Shown one piece after another: positions 27,100 to 35,972 of a stretch of 64,000 nucleotides of DNA. This DNA is from Flexivirga caeni (GTDB taxonomy: Bacteria > Actinomycetota > Actinomycetes > Actinomycetales > Dermatophilaceae). Location of the stretch: positions 1 to 64,000 of the forward strand of contig NZ_RJJQ01000008.1 of the NCBI RefSeq assembly GCF_003724155.1. The letters are read 5' to 3'. Within the stretch, counting starts at the first letter, position 1; each line of letters starts with the position of its first letter. The notes under the pieces were generated by a model that made no database searches, was not told the origin of the DNA, and saw only the letters and a program-made list of their open reading frames with translations. The position numbers were made by a program, and so were the translations under genes.

Positions 27100-27954
27100 G
27101 TGACTGCAACCACTGAACTCTCCGATCCGGCGACCGACCCCTTCGAGGTCGCCACAGCCGCGGCAGCGGTCATCGCCGAACGCACCGGTGCCCCGCGGCA
27201 CGACATCGCGCTGGTCCTCGGGTCCGGCTGGGGCCAGGCCGCCGACCGCATCGGCGAAACCCTGACCACCATCGACAACGCCGACGTGCCCGGCTTCGCG
27301 GCTGCCGCGGTGGCCGGACACTCCAGCGCGATGCGCTCGATCGCCATCGGCGACACCGGTGCCCGCGCCCTCGTCTTCGGCACCCGCACACACTTCTACG
27401 AGGGCAAGGGCGTGCGCGCGGTCGTCCACGGCGTGCGAACCGCCGCCGCGGCGGGCTGCCACACGATCGTGCTCACCAACGGCTGCGGCGGCCTCAACCG
27501 GTCCTGGGGACCCGGCACCCCGGTGCTGATCCGCGACCAGATCAACCTGACCGCGCACTCCCCCATCGAAGGCGCCAACTTCGTGGACCTCACCGACCTC
27601 TACACCCCGCGGCTGCGCGACATCGCCCGGTCGGTGGATCCCTCGCTCGACGAGGGCGTCTACGCGCAGTTCACCGGGCCGCACTACGAAACGCCGGCGG
27701 AAGTGCGGATGGCCGGGATCATCGGCGCCGACCTGGTCGGCATGTCGACCACGCTGGAAGCGATCGCGGCACGGCAGGCCGGCCTGGACGTGCTCGGCGT
27801 CAGCCTGGTGACCAACCTGGCCGCCGGCATCAGCGACCAGCCGCTCTCCCACGCGGAGGTCATCGAGGCAGGGCAGGCTGCAGCCGGTCGCTGTGGCCGC
27901 TTGCTCGCCGAGGTGGTCGGACGCATCGCGGCCGGACAGGACGCCGCCGAATGA
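27100..27954 (+). CDS. Purine-nucleoside phosphorylase, trimeric PNP family
   Basis: A 284-residue enzyme splitting purine (deoxy)nucleosides with phosphate to base and (deoxy)ribose-1-P. Family blocks: LVLGSGWG (phosphate loop), GFAAAAVAGHSSAM (usual GHxG), THFYEGKG, LTNGCGGLN (usual TNAaGG) and the base-binding stretch GPHYETPAEVRM followed by DLVGMSTTLEA. The GTG at 27100 follows a leaderless promoter; codons extend upstream to 27022 without support. The stop overlaps the next start by 4 bp (ATGA), coupling it to the phosphopentomutase-like enzyme. Confidence 0.92.
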   Translation: MTATTELSDPATDPFEVATAAAAVIAERTGAPRHDIALVLGSGWGQAADRIGETLTTIDNADVPGFAAAAVAGHSSAMRSIAIGDTGARALVFGTRTHFYEGKGVRAVVHGVRTAAAAGCHTIVLTNGCGGLNRSWGPGTPVLIRDQINLTAHSPIEGANFVDLTDLYTPRLRDIARSVDPSLDEGVYAQFTGPHYETPAEVRMAGIIGADLVGMSTTLEAIAARQAGLDVLGVSLVTNLAAGISDQPLSHAEVIEAGQAAAGRCGRLLAEVVGRIAAGQDAAE

Positions 27955-29585
27955 ACGACGACCTGCTGGCGGAGGCACGCGCCTGGCTCGCCGACGACCC
28001 CGACCCAGCCACCCGCTCCGAGCTCGAATCCGTCGTCGCGGCAGCAAAATCCGGCGACTCCGCGGCCATCGACGACCTGCGCGACCGGTTCTCCGGGCTG
28101 CTCGAATTCGGCACCGCCGGGTTGCGCGGCGCGCTCGGCGCCGGTCCGGCCCGGATGAACCGGGTCGTCGTCATCCGCGCGGCGGCGGGGCTCGCGGCAT
28201 ACCTGCAGGAGTCGCTCGGCAAGCCGGACGTCACCGTCGTGATCGGGTATGACGCCCGGCACAACTCCGACGTGTTCGCACGCGACACCGCAGCCGTCTT
28301 CGTGGCAGCGGGCGGCCGCGCGATGATCCTGCCGCACACCCTGCCGACTCCGGTGCTGGCCTTCATGATCCGCCACCTCGGCGCGGACGCCGGCGTGATG
28401 GTGACGGCGAGCCACAACCCGCCGCAGGACAACGGCTACAAGGTCTATCTGGGTGACGGCAGCCAGATCGTGGCACCCGCCGACGCGCAGATCAGCGCCG
28501 CCATCAGCCGGTTCCCCCGCGCCGCGGACGTACCGCTCGCCGACGACGGCTGGGAGACACTGTCCGACGAGGTCGTCGACGACTATCTCGACGCAGTCGT
28601 GCAGGTCGTGCGGCCGGATGGGCCGCGGGACATCACGATCGTGCACACGGCGCTGCATGGCGTCGGATCCGCAGTGTTCCGAGCGGCTTTCGAGCGAGCC
28701 GGGTTCCCGGCGCCGGAGTCCGTGGCCGACCAGGCCGAGCCGGACCCCGCATTTCCCACCGTGGCGTTCCCCAACCCGGAGGAGCCCGGCGCGATCGATC
28801 ACGCGCTCGCGCTCGCCGCGCGGACGGGTGCCGACCTGGTCATCGCCAACGATCCCGACGCCGACCGGTGCGCCGTGGCGGTGCCCCGTGCGACCGGCTG
28901 GGAGATGCTGCGCGGTGACGAGGTGGGCGCGCTGCTCGGCGCCTACCTGCTGGAGCGCGGCGTCGCGCCCGGCGGCGTCTTCGCCAACTCGATCGTGTCG
29001 TCGCGGCTGCTCGCCGCGATGGCCGCGGGTGCCGGGGTGCCGCACGCCGAGACGCTCACCGGTTTCAAGTGGATCAGCCGGGTGCCCGGCCTGGCCTACG
29101 GCTACGAGGAGGCGCTCGGCTACTGCGTCGACCCGGCCGCGGTGCGCGACAAGGACGGCATTAGCGCCGCGCTGCTGATCGCGGAGTTCGCCGCGACGCG
29201 CAAGGCCGCGGGCAGCTCCCTGGACGGGGTGCTCGCCGAGCTGGCCGCGACATACGGCACCCATGCGACGGACAGCTTCTCGGTGCGCGTCAACGACCTG
29301 TCGATCATCGGCACGATCATGGCACGATTGCGCGCGAACCCACCCGGATCCGTTGCCGGACAAGAGGTTTCGCGGATTGATGACCTGGCCGAGGGGTCAG
29401 CCGGTCTGCCGCCGACCGAGGGGCTGCGCTACTTCCTCGCCGACGACACCCGGATCATCGTGCGGCCGAGCGGCACCGAACCGAAGCTGAAGGTCTACCT
29501 GGAGACGATCGACGCCGACCCGTCGCTCGCCCGTGAGCGACTCGCCGCCGTCCGGGCCGACTTCGAGACGCTGACTGCGCCCTGA
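27951..29585 (+). CDS. Phosphohexomutase-family enzyme, probable phosphopentomutase/phosphoglucomutase
   Basis: A 544-residue alpha-D-phosphohexomutase. It has FGTAGLRGALGAG, the phosphoserine loop VMVTASHNPPQDNGYK, the metal loop NDPDADRCAV, the sugar loop YGYEEALGYCVD and the phosphate-binding end VRPSGTEPKLK. These place it near PGM2/PMM2-type enzymes, which interconvert pentose- or hexose-1- and 5/6-phosphates. Sitting between PNP and deoC, ribose-1-P/deoxyribose-1-P to 5-P conversion is the sensible role, since no deoB-type gene is in view. ATG overlaps the PNP stop. Confidence 0.88.
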   Translation: MNDDLLAEARAWLADDPDPATRSELESVVAAAKSGDSAAIDDLRDRFSGLLEFGTAGLRGALGAGPARMNRVVVIRAAAGLAAYLQESLGKPDVTVVIGYDARHNSDVFARDTAAVFVAAGGRAMILPHTLPTPVLAFMIRHLGADAGVMVTASHNPPQDNGYKVYLGDGSQIVAPADAQISAAISRFPRAADVPLADDGWETLSDEVVDDYLDAVVQVVRPDGPRDITIVHTALHGVGSAVFRAAFERAGFPAPESVADQAEPDPAFPTVAFPNPEEPGAIDHALALAARTGADLVIANDPDADRCAVAVPRATGWEMLRGDEVGALLGAYLLERGVAPGGVFANSIVSSRLLAAMAAGAGVPHAETLTGFKWISRVPGLAYGYEEALGYCVDPAAVRDKDGISAALLIAEFAATRKAAGSSLDGVLAELAATYGTHATDSFSVRVNDLSIIGTIMARLRANPPGSVAGQEVSRIDDLAEGSAGLPPTEGLRYFLADDTRIIVRPSGTEPKLKVYLETIDADPSLARERLAAVRADFETLTAP

Positions 29586-29599
29586 GCCGGTCCGCGGCG

Positions 29600-30241
29600 T
29601 CAGCCCGCGACCGACACCACCACGCAGATCACCGCGAGCACCAGCGCGGCGATCGGGCCCCACGCGGGCCCGGCCACGATCTCGTCGTTCGCGAGGTATG
29701 ACGCGTCGCGCGCCGTCGCCGACGCATAGTCCAGCTGGGCGTCGCGGATCGCGGATGCGACGCCGGCCGCGGAGCCGGGTCGCGTCCGCATGACGTCGGC
29801 CGGGTCGACAGGGTCGACCGTCCCACGCCCGGCGCCGGGTCGCCATCCGCTCCGGGCCACCGCCCGGCGGGGCCGCTGCGCCGCGATCGCCCACGAGCCG
29901 TAGGCGTGTCCGTGCTCGTCGACGAGCTTGAGATTCCAGCGCTGCTCGATCAGATCGATCGCCGGCCAGCCGAATCGCACGTCCCGCACCAGATTGCGCA
30001 GCTCGACGCCTGCTTGGGTGAGCCGGACGCACGGCCGCAGGAAGATCACCCAGACGACAAGCAGTTCCGCGATCGGCCAGAGGACGTCGCGCAGCGAGCT
30101 TCCGCCGTCGAACAGGACGATCACCACGGCGACGACGCCGAGGACCGTGAGGAGGACTCCGGGGACGAGCATGGCGGGCTGTCGATAGGTGCGACGCGGG
30201 CTGGACTGAGCCGAGCCACGACCGGGAAGAGTGAACTGCAT
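29600..30241 (-). CDS. Membrane protein with bacterial PH-like domain
   Basis: A 213-residue protein. Two close membrane helices (about residues 24-45 and 55-70) are followed by a PH-like segment, LRPCVRLTQAGVELRNLVR then VRFGWPAIDLIEQRWNLKL, resembling the bacterial PH domain of small actinobacterial membrane proteins. A further helix ends the protein (IAALVLAVICVVVSVAG). Function unknown. It is divergent from deoC with only 18 bp between starts, so its promoter must overlap or lie inside deoC. Confidence 0.7.
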   Translation of the reverse strand: MQFTLPGRGSAQSSPRRTYRQPAMLVPGVLLTVLGVVAVVIVLFDGGSSLRDVLWPIAELLVVWVIFLRPCVRLTQAGVELRNLVRDVRFGWPAIDLIEQRWNLKLVDEHGHAYGSWAIAAQRPRRAVARSGWRPGAGRGTVDPVDPADVMRTRPGSAAGVASAIRDAQLDYASATARDASYLANDEIVAGPAWGPIAALVLAVICVVVSVAG

Positions 30242-30247
30242 GGCAGG

Positions 30248-30253
30248 TAGGCT
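30248..30253 (+). promoter_or_regulatory. -10 box of a leaderless gene (TAGGCT)
   Basis: TAGGCT ends 6 nt before the GTG at 30260 (deoC), inside the 18-bp gap to the divergent PH-domain gene. Confidence 0.6.
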
Positions 30254-30259
30254 GCACCG

Positions 30260-31243
30260 GTGAGCCCATCATCTGCAACGTCGCGTGCTCGGGAGCTGCT
30301 CGGCGTCGGGTCGTTGACCAACAAAGCACTCCGCACCTGGCTGCACGGATTGCCCGGTGTCGACCAGGTCGGCATTGAGGCCCGCGCCGCCGCGCTGGCG
30401 ACCCGCTCGATCAAGACCACGAGCAAGGAGTGGGCGATCGACACGGCCATCGGCATGATCGACCTGACCACTCTCGAAGGCGCCGACACACCCGGCAAGG
30501 TCCGCAGCCTGTGCGCGAAGGCGAAGCTGCCCGACCCGACCGATCTCGGCACACCGCAGGTCGCCGCCGTCTGCGTGTATGGCGACATGGTGCACATTGC
30601 CCGGGAATCCCTGGGCGACAGCGGGATTCACGTCGCCGCGGTCGCCACGGCGTTCCCCTCGGGTCGCGCCAGTCTCGCGGTCAAGCTCGCCGACACGAAG
30701 GACGCAGTGCGAGCCGGCGCCGACGAGATCGACATGGTCATCGACCGCGGCGCGTTCCTCGCGGGCGACTACCGCCTCGTGTTCGACCAGATCGCCGCCG
30801 TGAAGGAGGCGTGCGCGCGGACCGGCGACGAGCCGGACGCCCACCTGAAGGTCATCCTGGAGACCGGTGAGCTCGCGACCTACGACAACGTGCGTCGCGC
30901 GTCCTGGCTGGCGATGCTCGCCGGCGCCGACTTCATCAAGACCTCCACCGGCAAGATCCAGCCGGCGGCGACCATGCCGGTCACGCTGCTCATGCTCGAA
31001 GCGGTCCGTGACTGGCGCGAACTCACCGGCGAGCTGGTGGGTGTGAAACCGGCCGGTGGCATACGCACCAGCAAGGACGCGCTGCGCTATCTGGTCATGG
31101 TCAGCGAGGTCGCCGGCGACGACTGGCTGACCCCCCAGCGGTTCCGCTTCGGCGCGTCGAGCCTGCTGACCGATCTGCTGCTGCAGCGTCAGAAGCTGCG
31201 CACCGGGGTCTACTCCGGCGCCGACTACGTCACCATCGACTGA
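30260..31243 (+). CDS. deoC: Deoxyribose-phosphate aldolase
   Basis: A 327-residue class I aldolase cleaving 2-deoxyribose-5-P to acetaldehyde and glyceraldehyde-3-P. The Schiff-base lysine is Lys227 in DFIKTSTGK and the second catalytic lysine is Lys263 in GVKPAGGIR; AVCVYGDMV and ADEIDMVIDRG are further family blocks. It is of the longer eukaryote-like DeoC subgroup (about 320 rather than 220-260 residues). Leaderless GTG start. The aldehyde dehydrogenase genes directly downstream can oxidise the acetaldehyde it forms. Confidence 0.95.
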   Translation: MSPSSATSRARELLGVGSLTNKALRTWLHGLPGVDQVGIEARAAALATRSIKTTSKEWAIDTAIGMIDLTTLEGADTPGKVRSLCAKAKLPDPTDLGTPQVAAVCVYGDMVHIARESLGDSGIHVAAVATAFPSGRASLAVKLADTKDAVRAGADEIDMVIDRGAFLAGDYRLVFDQIAAVKEACARTGDEPDAHLKVILETGELATYDNVRRASWLAMLAGADFIKTSTGKIQPAATMPVTLLMLEAVRDWRELTGELVGVKPAGGIRTSKDALRYLVMVSEVAGDDWLTPQRFRFGASSLLTDLLLQRQKLRTGVYSGADYVTID

Positions 31244-31259
31244 CCCCGAAAGACACGTA

Positions 31260-32711
31260 ATGACACGGAAATTCGAATACGCACCGGCACCGGAGTCGCG
31301 CTCGGTCGTCGACATCGCCTCGTCATACGGGCTGTTCATCGGCGGTGAGTTCGTCGACCCGTCCGGCGGGAAATCGTTCAAGACCATCAACCCGGCCACG
31401 GAGGAACAGCTCGCGGACGTCGCCGAGGCCGATGCCGCCGACGTCGACAAAGCGGTACGCGCGGCGCGGCGCGCCTACGAGCGCACCTGGAGCCGGCTGT
31501 CCGGCGCCGAACGCGGCAAGTACCTCTTCCGCATCGCCCGGCTGCTGCAGGAGCGGGCGCGCGAGTTCGCGGTGCTGGAGACGCTCGACAACGGCAAGCC
31601 GATCAAGGAGTCGCGGGACGTCGACATCCCGACCGCGGCGGCGCACTTCTTCTACCACGCGGGCTGGGCGGACAAGCTCGAGTACGCGGGTCTCGGCCCG
31701 AGTCCGCGTGCGCTGGGGGTGGTCGGCCAGGTCATCCCGTGGAACTTCCCGCTGCTGATGCTCGCGTGGAAGATCGCACCCGCGCTCGCTACCGGCAACA
31801 CCGTGGTGCTCAAGCCCGCCGAGACGACCCCGCTCACCGCGCTGCTCTTCGCCGATGTGTGCCAGCAGGCCGATCTGCCGGCCGGAGTGGTCAACATCGT
31901 CACCGGTGCGGGTGCCACCGGGCAGGCCCTGGTCGAGCACCCCGACGTCGACAAGATCGCGTTCACCGGCTCCACCGACGTGGGCAAGAGCATCGCCCGC
32001 ACCGTCGCAGGCACCCGCAAGCGGCTCACCCTGGAGTTGGGTGGCAAGGCCGCGAACATCATCTTCGACGACGCGCCGGTCGACCAGGCGGTCGAGGGCA
32101 TCGTCAATGGCATCTTCTTCAACCAGGGACAGGTGTGCTGCGCGGGCAGCCGCCTGCTGGTGCAGGAGTCGGTGGCCGAGGACGTCATACACCGCCTGCA
32201 GCGGCGCCTCGGCACGCTGCGCGTCGGCGACCCGATGGACAAGAACACCGACGTCGGCGCGATCAACTCCGCCGCCCAGCTGGCCCGCATCACCGCGCTG
32301 ACGGCGGCCGGCGAGGCGGAGGGTGCGACTCGGTGGAGCCCGCCGTGCGAGCTACCCGAGCACGGATTCTGGTTCCCGCCAACGGTTTTCACCGGCGTCG
32401 CGCAGACGCACCGGATTGCCCAGGAGGAGATCTTCGGCCCGGTGCTGTCGGTGCTCACCTTCCGCACCCCCGACGAAGCGGTCGCCAAGGCGAACAACAC
32501 CCCCTACGGCCTGTCCGCCGGCATCTGGTCCGAGAAGGGTTCGCGGATCCTGGCCATGGCCGACCGGCTGCGCGCGGGCGTGGTGTGGGCCAACACGTTC
32601 AACCGCTTCGACCCGACCTCGCCGTTCGGCGGCTACAAGGAGAGCGGTTACGGCCGGGAGGGCGGCCGGCACGGCCTGGCGGCATACCTGGACACGGAAG
32701 GAACGCACTGA
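31260..32711 (+). CDS. Aldehyde dehydrogenase (NAD-dependent family)
   Basis: A 483-residue ALDH. GVVGQVIPWNFPLLMLAWK (cofactor-binding entry), FTGSTDVGKSI, the general-base Glu in LTLELGGKAANII and the nucleophile in NQGQVCCAGSR are all in place, as is the EEIFGPVLSV end block. It follows deoC by 16 bp and most simply oxidises the acetaldehyde released from deoxyribose-5-P to acetate. Its TGA shares a base with the ATG of the half-length homologue downstream (TGATG), so the two products are made together. Confidence 0.93.
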   Translation: MTRKFEYAPAPESRSVVDIASSYGLFIGGEFVDPSGGKSFKTINPATEEQLADVAEADAADVDKAVRAARRAYERTWSRLSGAERGKYLFRIARLLQERAREFAVLETLDNGKPIKESRDVDIPTAAAHFFYHAGWADKLEYAGLGPSPRALGVVGQVIPWNFPLLMLAWKIAPALATGNTVVLKPAETTPLTALLFADVCQQADLPAGVVNIVTGAGATGQALVEHPDVDKIAFTGSTDVGKSIARTVAGTRKRLTLELGGKAANIIFDDAPVDQAVEGIVNGIFFNQGQVCCAGSRLLVQESVAEDVIHRLQRRLGTLRVGDPMDKNTDVGAINSAAQLARITALTAAGEAEGATRWSPPCELPEHGFWFPPTVFTGVAQTHRIAQEEIFGPVLSVLTFRTPDEAVAKANNTPYGLSAGIWSEKGSRILAMADRLRAGVVWANTFNRFDPTSPFGGYKESGYGREGGRHGLAAYLDTEGTH

Positions 32712-33595
32712 TGTCTCGCCTCGAGGTGCGCAAGACCTACAAGCTCTACATCGGCGGCGCGTTCCCCCGGTCGGAGTCCGGCCGGTCCTACGAGGTGATG
32801 TCCTCGGGTCGCGCGCCGAAGTTCCTGGCCAACGCGGCGCAGGGTTCGCGCAAGGACATCCGCGACGCGGTCGTCGCCGCGCGCTCCGCGGTGAAGGGGT
32901 GGTCGGGGGCCACGGCAATGGGCCGGGGACAGGTGCTCTACCGCGTCGGCGAGATCCTGGAAGGACGGCGAGAGCAGTTCGTCGCCGAGGTCGCCTCGTC
33001 CGAGGGACTGACCCGGCCGCAGGCGGCCAAGGTCGTCGACGCCGCGATCGACCGCTGGGTCTGGTATGCCGGGTGGCCCGACAAGCTGGCGCAGGTGCTC
33101 GGCAACCTCAACCCGGTCGCCGGGCCCTACTTCGACATCTCGGCTCCCGAACCGACCGGAGTGGTGGGCATCCTTGCGCCGCAAGAGAGTTCACTGCTCG
33201 GGCTGGTCTCGGTGATCGCGCCGGCGATCGTGTCGGGCAACACCGTCGTCGTGGTCGCGAGTGAGGACCGGCCGTTGCCCGCGATCTCGCTGGCCGAGGT
33301 GCTGGCCACCTCCGACGTGCCCGGCGGTGTCGTCAACATCGTGACCGGGCGCACCGCAGAGGTCGCTCCCTGGCTCGCGGCACATCGCGACGTGAACGCG
33401 ATCGATCTGGCCGGTGCGACCGCCGTGCCCTGGGGTGAGCTCGAGGCCGCCGCGGCCGACACGGTCAAGCGCGTCGTCCGTCCCGCCGGCACCGGAACGG
33501 ACGCGGTCGAGCCGGATTGGTTTGCAACGCCTGACCTTTCGCGCACACGTGCGTTCCTGGAGACCAAGACCGTCTGGCACCCCAAGGGCCAGTAG
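32711..33595 (+). CDS. Half-length aldehyde dehydrogenase homologue lacking the catalytic domain
   Basis: A 294-residue protein matching only the N-terminal cofactor-binding half of ALDH: KTYKLYIGGAFPRSESGRSY, VLYRVGEILEGRREQF, GVVGILAPQESSLLG, VIAPAIVSGNTVVVVAS and GVVNIVTGRTAEVAP. It stops near where the Glu/Cys catalytic region should begin and ends in a short basic tail (ETKTVWHPKGQ). No frameshift is visible and codon use is normal, so this looks like a maintained pseudoenzyme rather than a broken gene. Tight TGATG coupling to the full ALDH suggests a hetero-oligomer. Only 13 bp separate it from the kinase gene. Confidence 0.8.
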   Translation: MSRLEVRKTYKLYIGGAFPRSESGRSYEVMSSGRAPKFLANAAQGSRKDIRDAVVAARSAVKGWSGATAMGRGQVLYRVGEILEGRREQFVAEVASSEGLTRPQAAKVVDAAIDRWVWYAGWPDKLAQVLGNLNPVAGPYFDISAPEPTGVVGILAPQESSLLGLVSVIAPAIVSGNTVVVVASEDRPLPAISLAEVLATSDVPGGVVNIVTGRTAEVAPWLAAHRDVNAIDLAGATAVPWGELEAAAADTVKRVVRPAGTGTDAVEPDWFATPDLSRTRAFLETKTVWHPKGQ

Positions 33596-33608
33596 TCCTG
33601 CTGCATCC

Positions 33609-34229
33609 ATGACCGGACCCTCCCCGCACGCCCGGGTGCTCGTGATCGGCGGCCCGAGCGGCTCCGGCAAATCGCGCTGGTCGGCCAGCCTGTCCCGGGA
33701 GCACGGCTGGCCGATCGTGCGCCTGGACGACTACTACAAGGACGGCGACGACCGGAGCCTGCCGGTGCTGCCCAGCGGCCTCGCCGACTGGGACGACGTG
33801 CGGTCGTGGCGGTGCGACGACGCGGTGGCGGCACTGGCGCAGTTGTGCGGCACGGGCGAGATCGTCGCCCCCGTCTACGACATCTCCGCGTCGCGCGCGA
33901 CCGGCACCCACCGAGTGCTCCTGGGCGGTGCTCCTGTCGTGATCGCGGAAGGGATCTTCGCGCCATACGTCATCGAGCCGCTGCGGGAGCGCGGGCTGCT
34001 GCTCGGTGCCTACTGCGTGCACCACAATCGCTGGCTGACGTTCGCGCGCCGGCTGGTGCGCGATCTGTCCGAGCGACGCAAGCCGCCGCGCGTGCTGGTG
34101 CGCCGCGGGCTGCGGCTGGCCGCCGCCGAGCCGGCGATCGTCGACCTGCAGCGCGAGCTCGGCGCGCAGCCGGTGCGCCCCAAGGAACTGGCGCGCCGTC
34201 TCGCCGGGCAGCTCCCGGCGCGTGAGTGA
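33609..34229 (+). CDS. Uridine kinase-like P-loop protein
   Basis: A 206-residue P-loop kinase-like protein: Walker A LVIGGPSGSGKSRWS near the N terminus, then IVRLDDYYKDGDD (the DDxY motif of uridine kinase/PRK enzymes) and AEGIFAPYVIEPL (usual EGI-F). The C-terminal part has an Arg-rich helix. Family members phosphorylate uridine, cytidine or related alcohols with ATP/GTP. Place at the end of the deoC-ALDH run fits pyrimidine nucleoside salvage. The ATG at 33609 begins the conserved part; the frame is open further up without start support. Confidence 0.8.
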   Translation: MTGPSPHARVLVIGGPSGSGKSRWSASLSREHGWPIVRLDDYYKDGDDRSLPVLPSGLADWDDVRSWRCDDAVAALAQLCGTGEIVAPVYDISASRATGTHRVLLGGAPVVIAEGIFAPYVIEPLRERGLLLGAYCVHHNRWLTFARRLVRDLSERRKPPRVLVRRGLRLAAAEPAIVDLQRELGAQPVRPKELARRLAGQLPARE

Positions 34230-34231
34230 TC

Positions 34232-34237
34232 TAGGGT
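34232..34237 (+). promoter_or_regulatory. -10 box of a leaderless gene (TAGGGT)
   Basis: TAGGGT ends 6 nt before the ATG at 34244, with the same 15-nt string as at 22682-22696. It would start the MoxR-DUF58 operon. Confidence 0.6.
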
Positions 34238-34243
34238 CGGTGC

Positions 34244-35347
34244 ATGACGAACGGATGGACGAGCCCCGGGGGTGACTCGCCCGGCGACGGCCGAGGGCAG
34301 CCACCGCCGCCACCGCCACCGCAGTACGGGCAGTACGCGCCGCCACCTCAGTACGGGCAGTACGCGCCACCGCCACCGCAGTACGGGCAGTACGGGCCGC
34401 CGGGCGGTTACTACCCGCCGGTCTACCAGCTCGCGCCGAAGCCGGGCGTCATACCGCTGCGGCCGCTGACGCTCAGCGACATCTTCGGCGGCACGTTCGC
34501 GACGATCCGCGGCAATCCCGGCGCGACCATCGGGTTGTCCGCCGTCATGGCGCTGATCGTGGCCATCCCGTCGGTGATCATCACGGTGCTGCTGGTCAAC
34601 TCCGGCATCACCGTGACCAGCGACTCGGGAGTCACGACCAATCTCGGCAGCCAGATCGGGCTGGGGGTCGGCTCCCTGCTGTCCGGCATCGCCAGCGTGG
34701 TGCTCGGCGGCATGCTGACGACGGTGGTCTCCGAAGCCGTGCTGGGGCACCGGATCACGATCGGCGAGACCTGGCGGCGGGTGCGCGGCCGGCTGCTGCC
34801 GCTGATCGGGCTGATGCTGCTGATCGGCCTGGCGGCCGGGATCGCCGCTGGCATCGTGGTCGGCATCGTGGTGCTGCTGGCCGTAGCCGTCAGTTCCGTC
34901 GCCGCCGTGATCGCCGCAATCGTGCTCGGCCTCGGGCTGTTCGTGGCGATCGTCTGGATCGGACTCAAGGTCTCGCTCGCCGCGCCCGCGGTCGTGCTGG
35001 AGCGCATCGGTCCGGTGGCTGCCCTGCGCCGTTCGTGGTCGCTGACCAATGGCCAGTGGTGGCGGATCCTCGGCATCACCCTGCTGGCGCAGCTCATCGT
35101 CTATGTGATCAGCCAGGTGGTCTCCACTCCGGTCGCGCTCATCGCGGTCGCCATGTCGGGCACGAACGGGCTCAGTGCCGGCGCCGCCGTCGCCGTGCAG
35201 CTCGTCTCGGTGGTGGTGACCGCGTTCACGACACCGTTCACCGCAGGGGTCACCGCGCTGCTCTACCTCGACCAGCGCATCCGCAAGGAGGCGCTCGACG
35301 TCACGTTGATGGAAGCGGCCGGCAAGGACGCCACCGGTGGCAGATGA
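34244..35347 (+). CDS. Multi-pass membrane protein with Pro/Tyr/Gln repeat N terminus (GDPD membrane-domain-like)
   Basis: A 367-residue protein. Residues 1-65 are disordered with PPPQYGQYA repeats. From about 70 (LRPLTLSDIFGGTFATIRGNP) it matches the 'glycerophosphoryl diester phosphodiesterase membrane domain' style of actinobacterial proteins, with six or so long helices and the AALRRSWSLTNGQWWRILG loop. No phosphodiesterase domain is present. It heads the cluster 34244-39350 (with DUF4129, DUF4350, MoxR, DUF58), so an envelope-associated role is inferred. Leaderless ATG start; 11 bp overlap with the next gene. Confidence 0.8.
   Translation: MTNGWTSPGGDSPGDGRGQPPPPPPPQYGQYAPPPQYGQYAPPPPQYGQYGPPGGYYPPVYQLAPKPGVIPLRPLTLSDIFGGTFATIRGNPGATIGLSAVMALIVAIPSVIITVLLVNSGITVTSDSGVTTNLGSQIGLGVGSLLSGIASVVLGGMLTTVVSEAVLGHRITIGETWRRVRGRLLPLIGLMLLIGLAAGIAAGIVVGIVVLLAVAVSSVAAVIAAIVLGLGLFVAIVWIGLKVSLAAPAVVLERIGPVAALRRSWSLTNGQWWRILGITLLAQLIVYVISQVVSTPVALIAVAMSGTNGLSAGAAVAVQLVSVVVTAFTTPFTAGVTALLYLDQRIRKEALDVTLMEAAGKDATGGR
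34310..34402 (+). repeat. In-frame tandem repeat encoding Pro-rich PPPQYGQYA units
   Basis: Three tandem copies of a CCGCAGTACGGGCAGTACG-type unit (24-30 bp period) lie in the 5' part of the membrane protein gene. Copies are nearly identical, so unit number may vary between strains by slippage or recombination. Confidence 0.75.
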
Positions 35348-35972
35348 CGGGGCGCCACTCACCCCCGACGGCAAGACCGCGCACGGCTGGCTGCAGCACG
35401 AGCTGGCCAAACCGGTGTATGCCGACCAGCGCACGCTCCTGCAACGGCTGTGGGATTGGGCGACCAGCCACCTGCAGGACTTGCTGAACGGCGTCGGCAG
35501 CGCGTTGCCCACTTACGTGCTCGTTCCGCTGCTGGTGCTGATCATCGCGCTGGTGGTGTTTGGCCTGACCCGGCTGCGCGGCAACTTCGCCGGCGGGCGC
35601 GGCGCGGCGACCGAGGGTGTGCTGGCCGGTGTCGAGCTCAGCGCCGAACAGTTGCGGCAGCGCGCCGCGCGGGCGGAGGTGGAAGGGAAGCACGCCGCGG
35701 CATACCTCGATTTCTTCCGGGCTGTGGCACGACGGGCGGAGGAACGCGCGCTGCTACTCCCGCAGCCTGGTCGCACGGCGCACGAGGTCGGCATCGAGCT
35801 CGCGCCATTCTTCCCCGGGAGTGTTGGTGAACTCGCCTCTGCGGCAACCCATTTCGATGCGATTCGGTATGGCGCGGCTGACGCGAACGCAAGCGATGTC
35901 GACCGCATCCGGGCTCTCGACCAGGGCATCGAGCACGCCCGCCCGCAGCACCTCGCGCAGGCGGCCGGATGA
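35337..35972 (+). CDS. DUF4129 domain protein
   Basis: A 211-residue protein with a short N-terminal segment, one membrane helix (about residues 59-80, YVLVPLLVLIIALVVFGL) and a C-terminal cytoplasmic region (LSAEQLRQRAARAEVEGKHA, then FRAVARRAEERALL and GRTAHEVGIEL), the DUF4129 pattern. DUF4129 proteins accompany MoxR ATPases and DUF58 proteins in actinobacteria, with unknown function. GTG start overlaps the preceding gene by 11 bp, and the stop overlaps the following start by 4 bp. Confidence 0.82.
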   Translation: MADDGAPLTPDGKTAHGWLQHELAKPVYADQRTLLQRLWDWATSHLQDLLNGVGSALPTYVLVPLLVLIIALVVFGLTRLRGNFAGGRGAATEGVLAGVELSAEQLRQRAARAEVEGKHAAAYLDFFRAVARRAEERALLLPQPGRTAHEVGIELAPFFPGSVGELASAATHFDAIRYGAADANASDVDRIRALDQGIEHARPQHLAQAAG

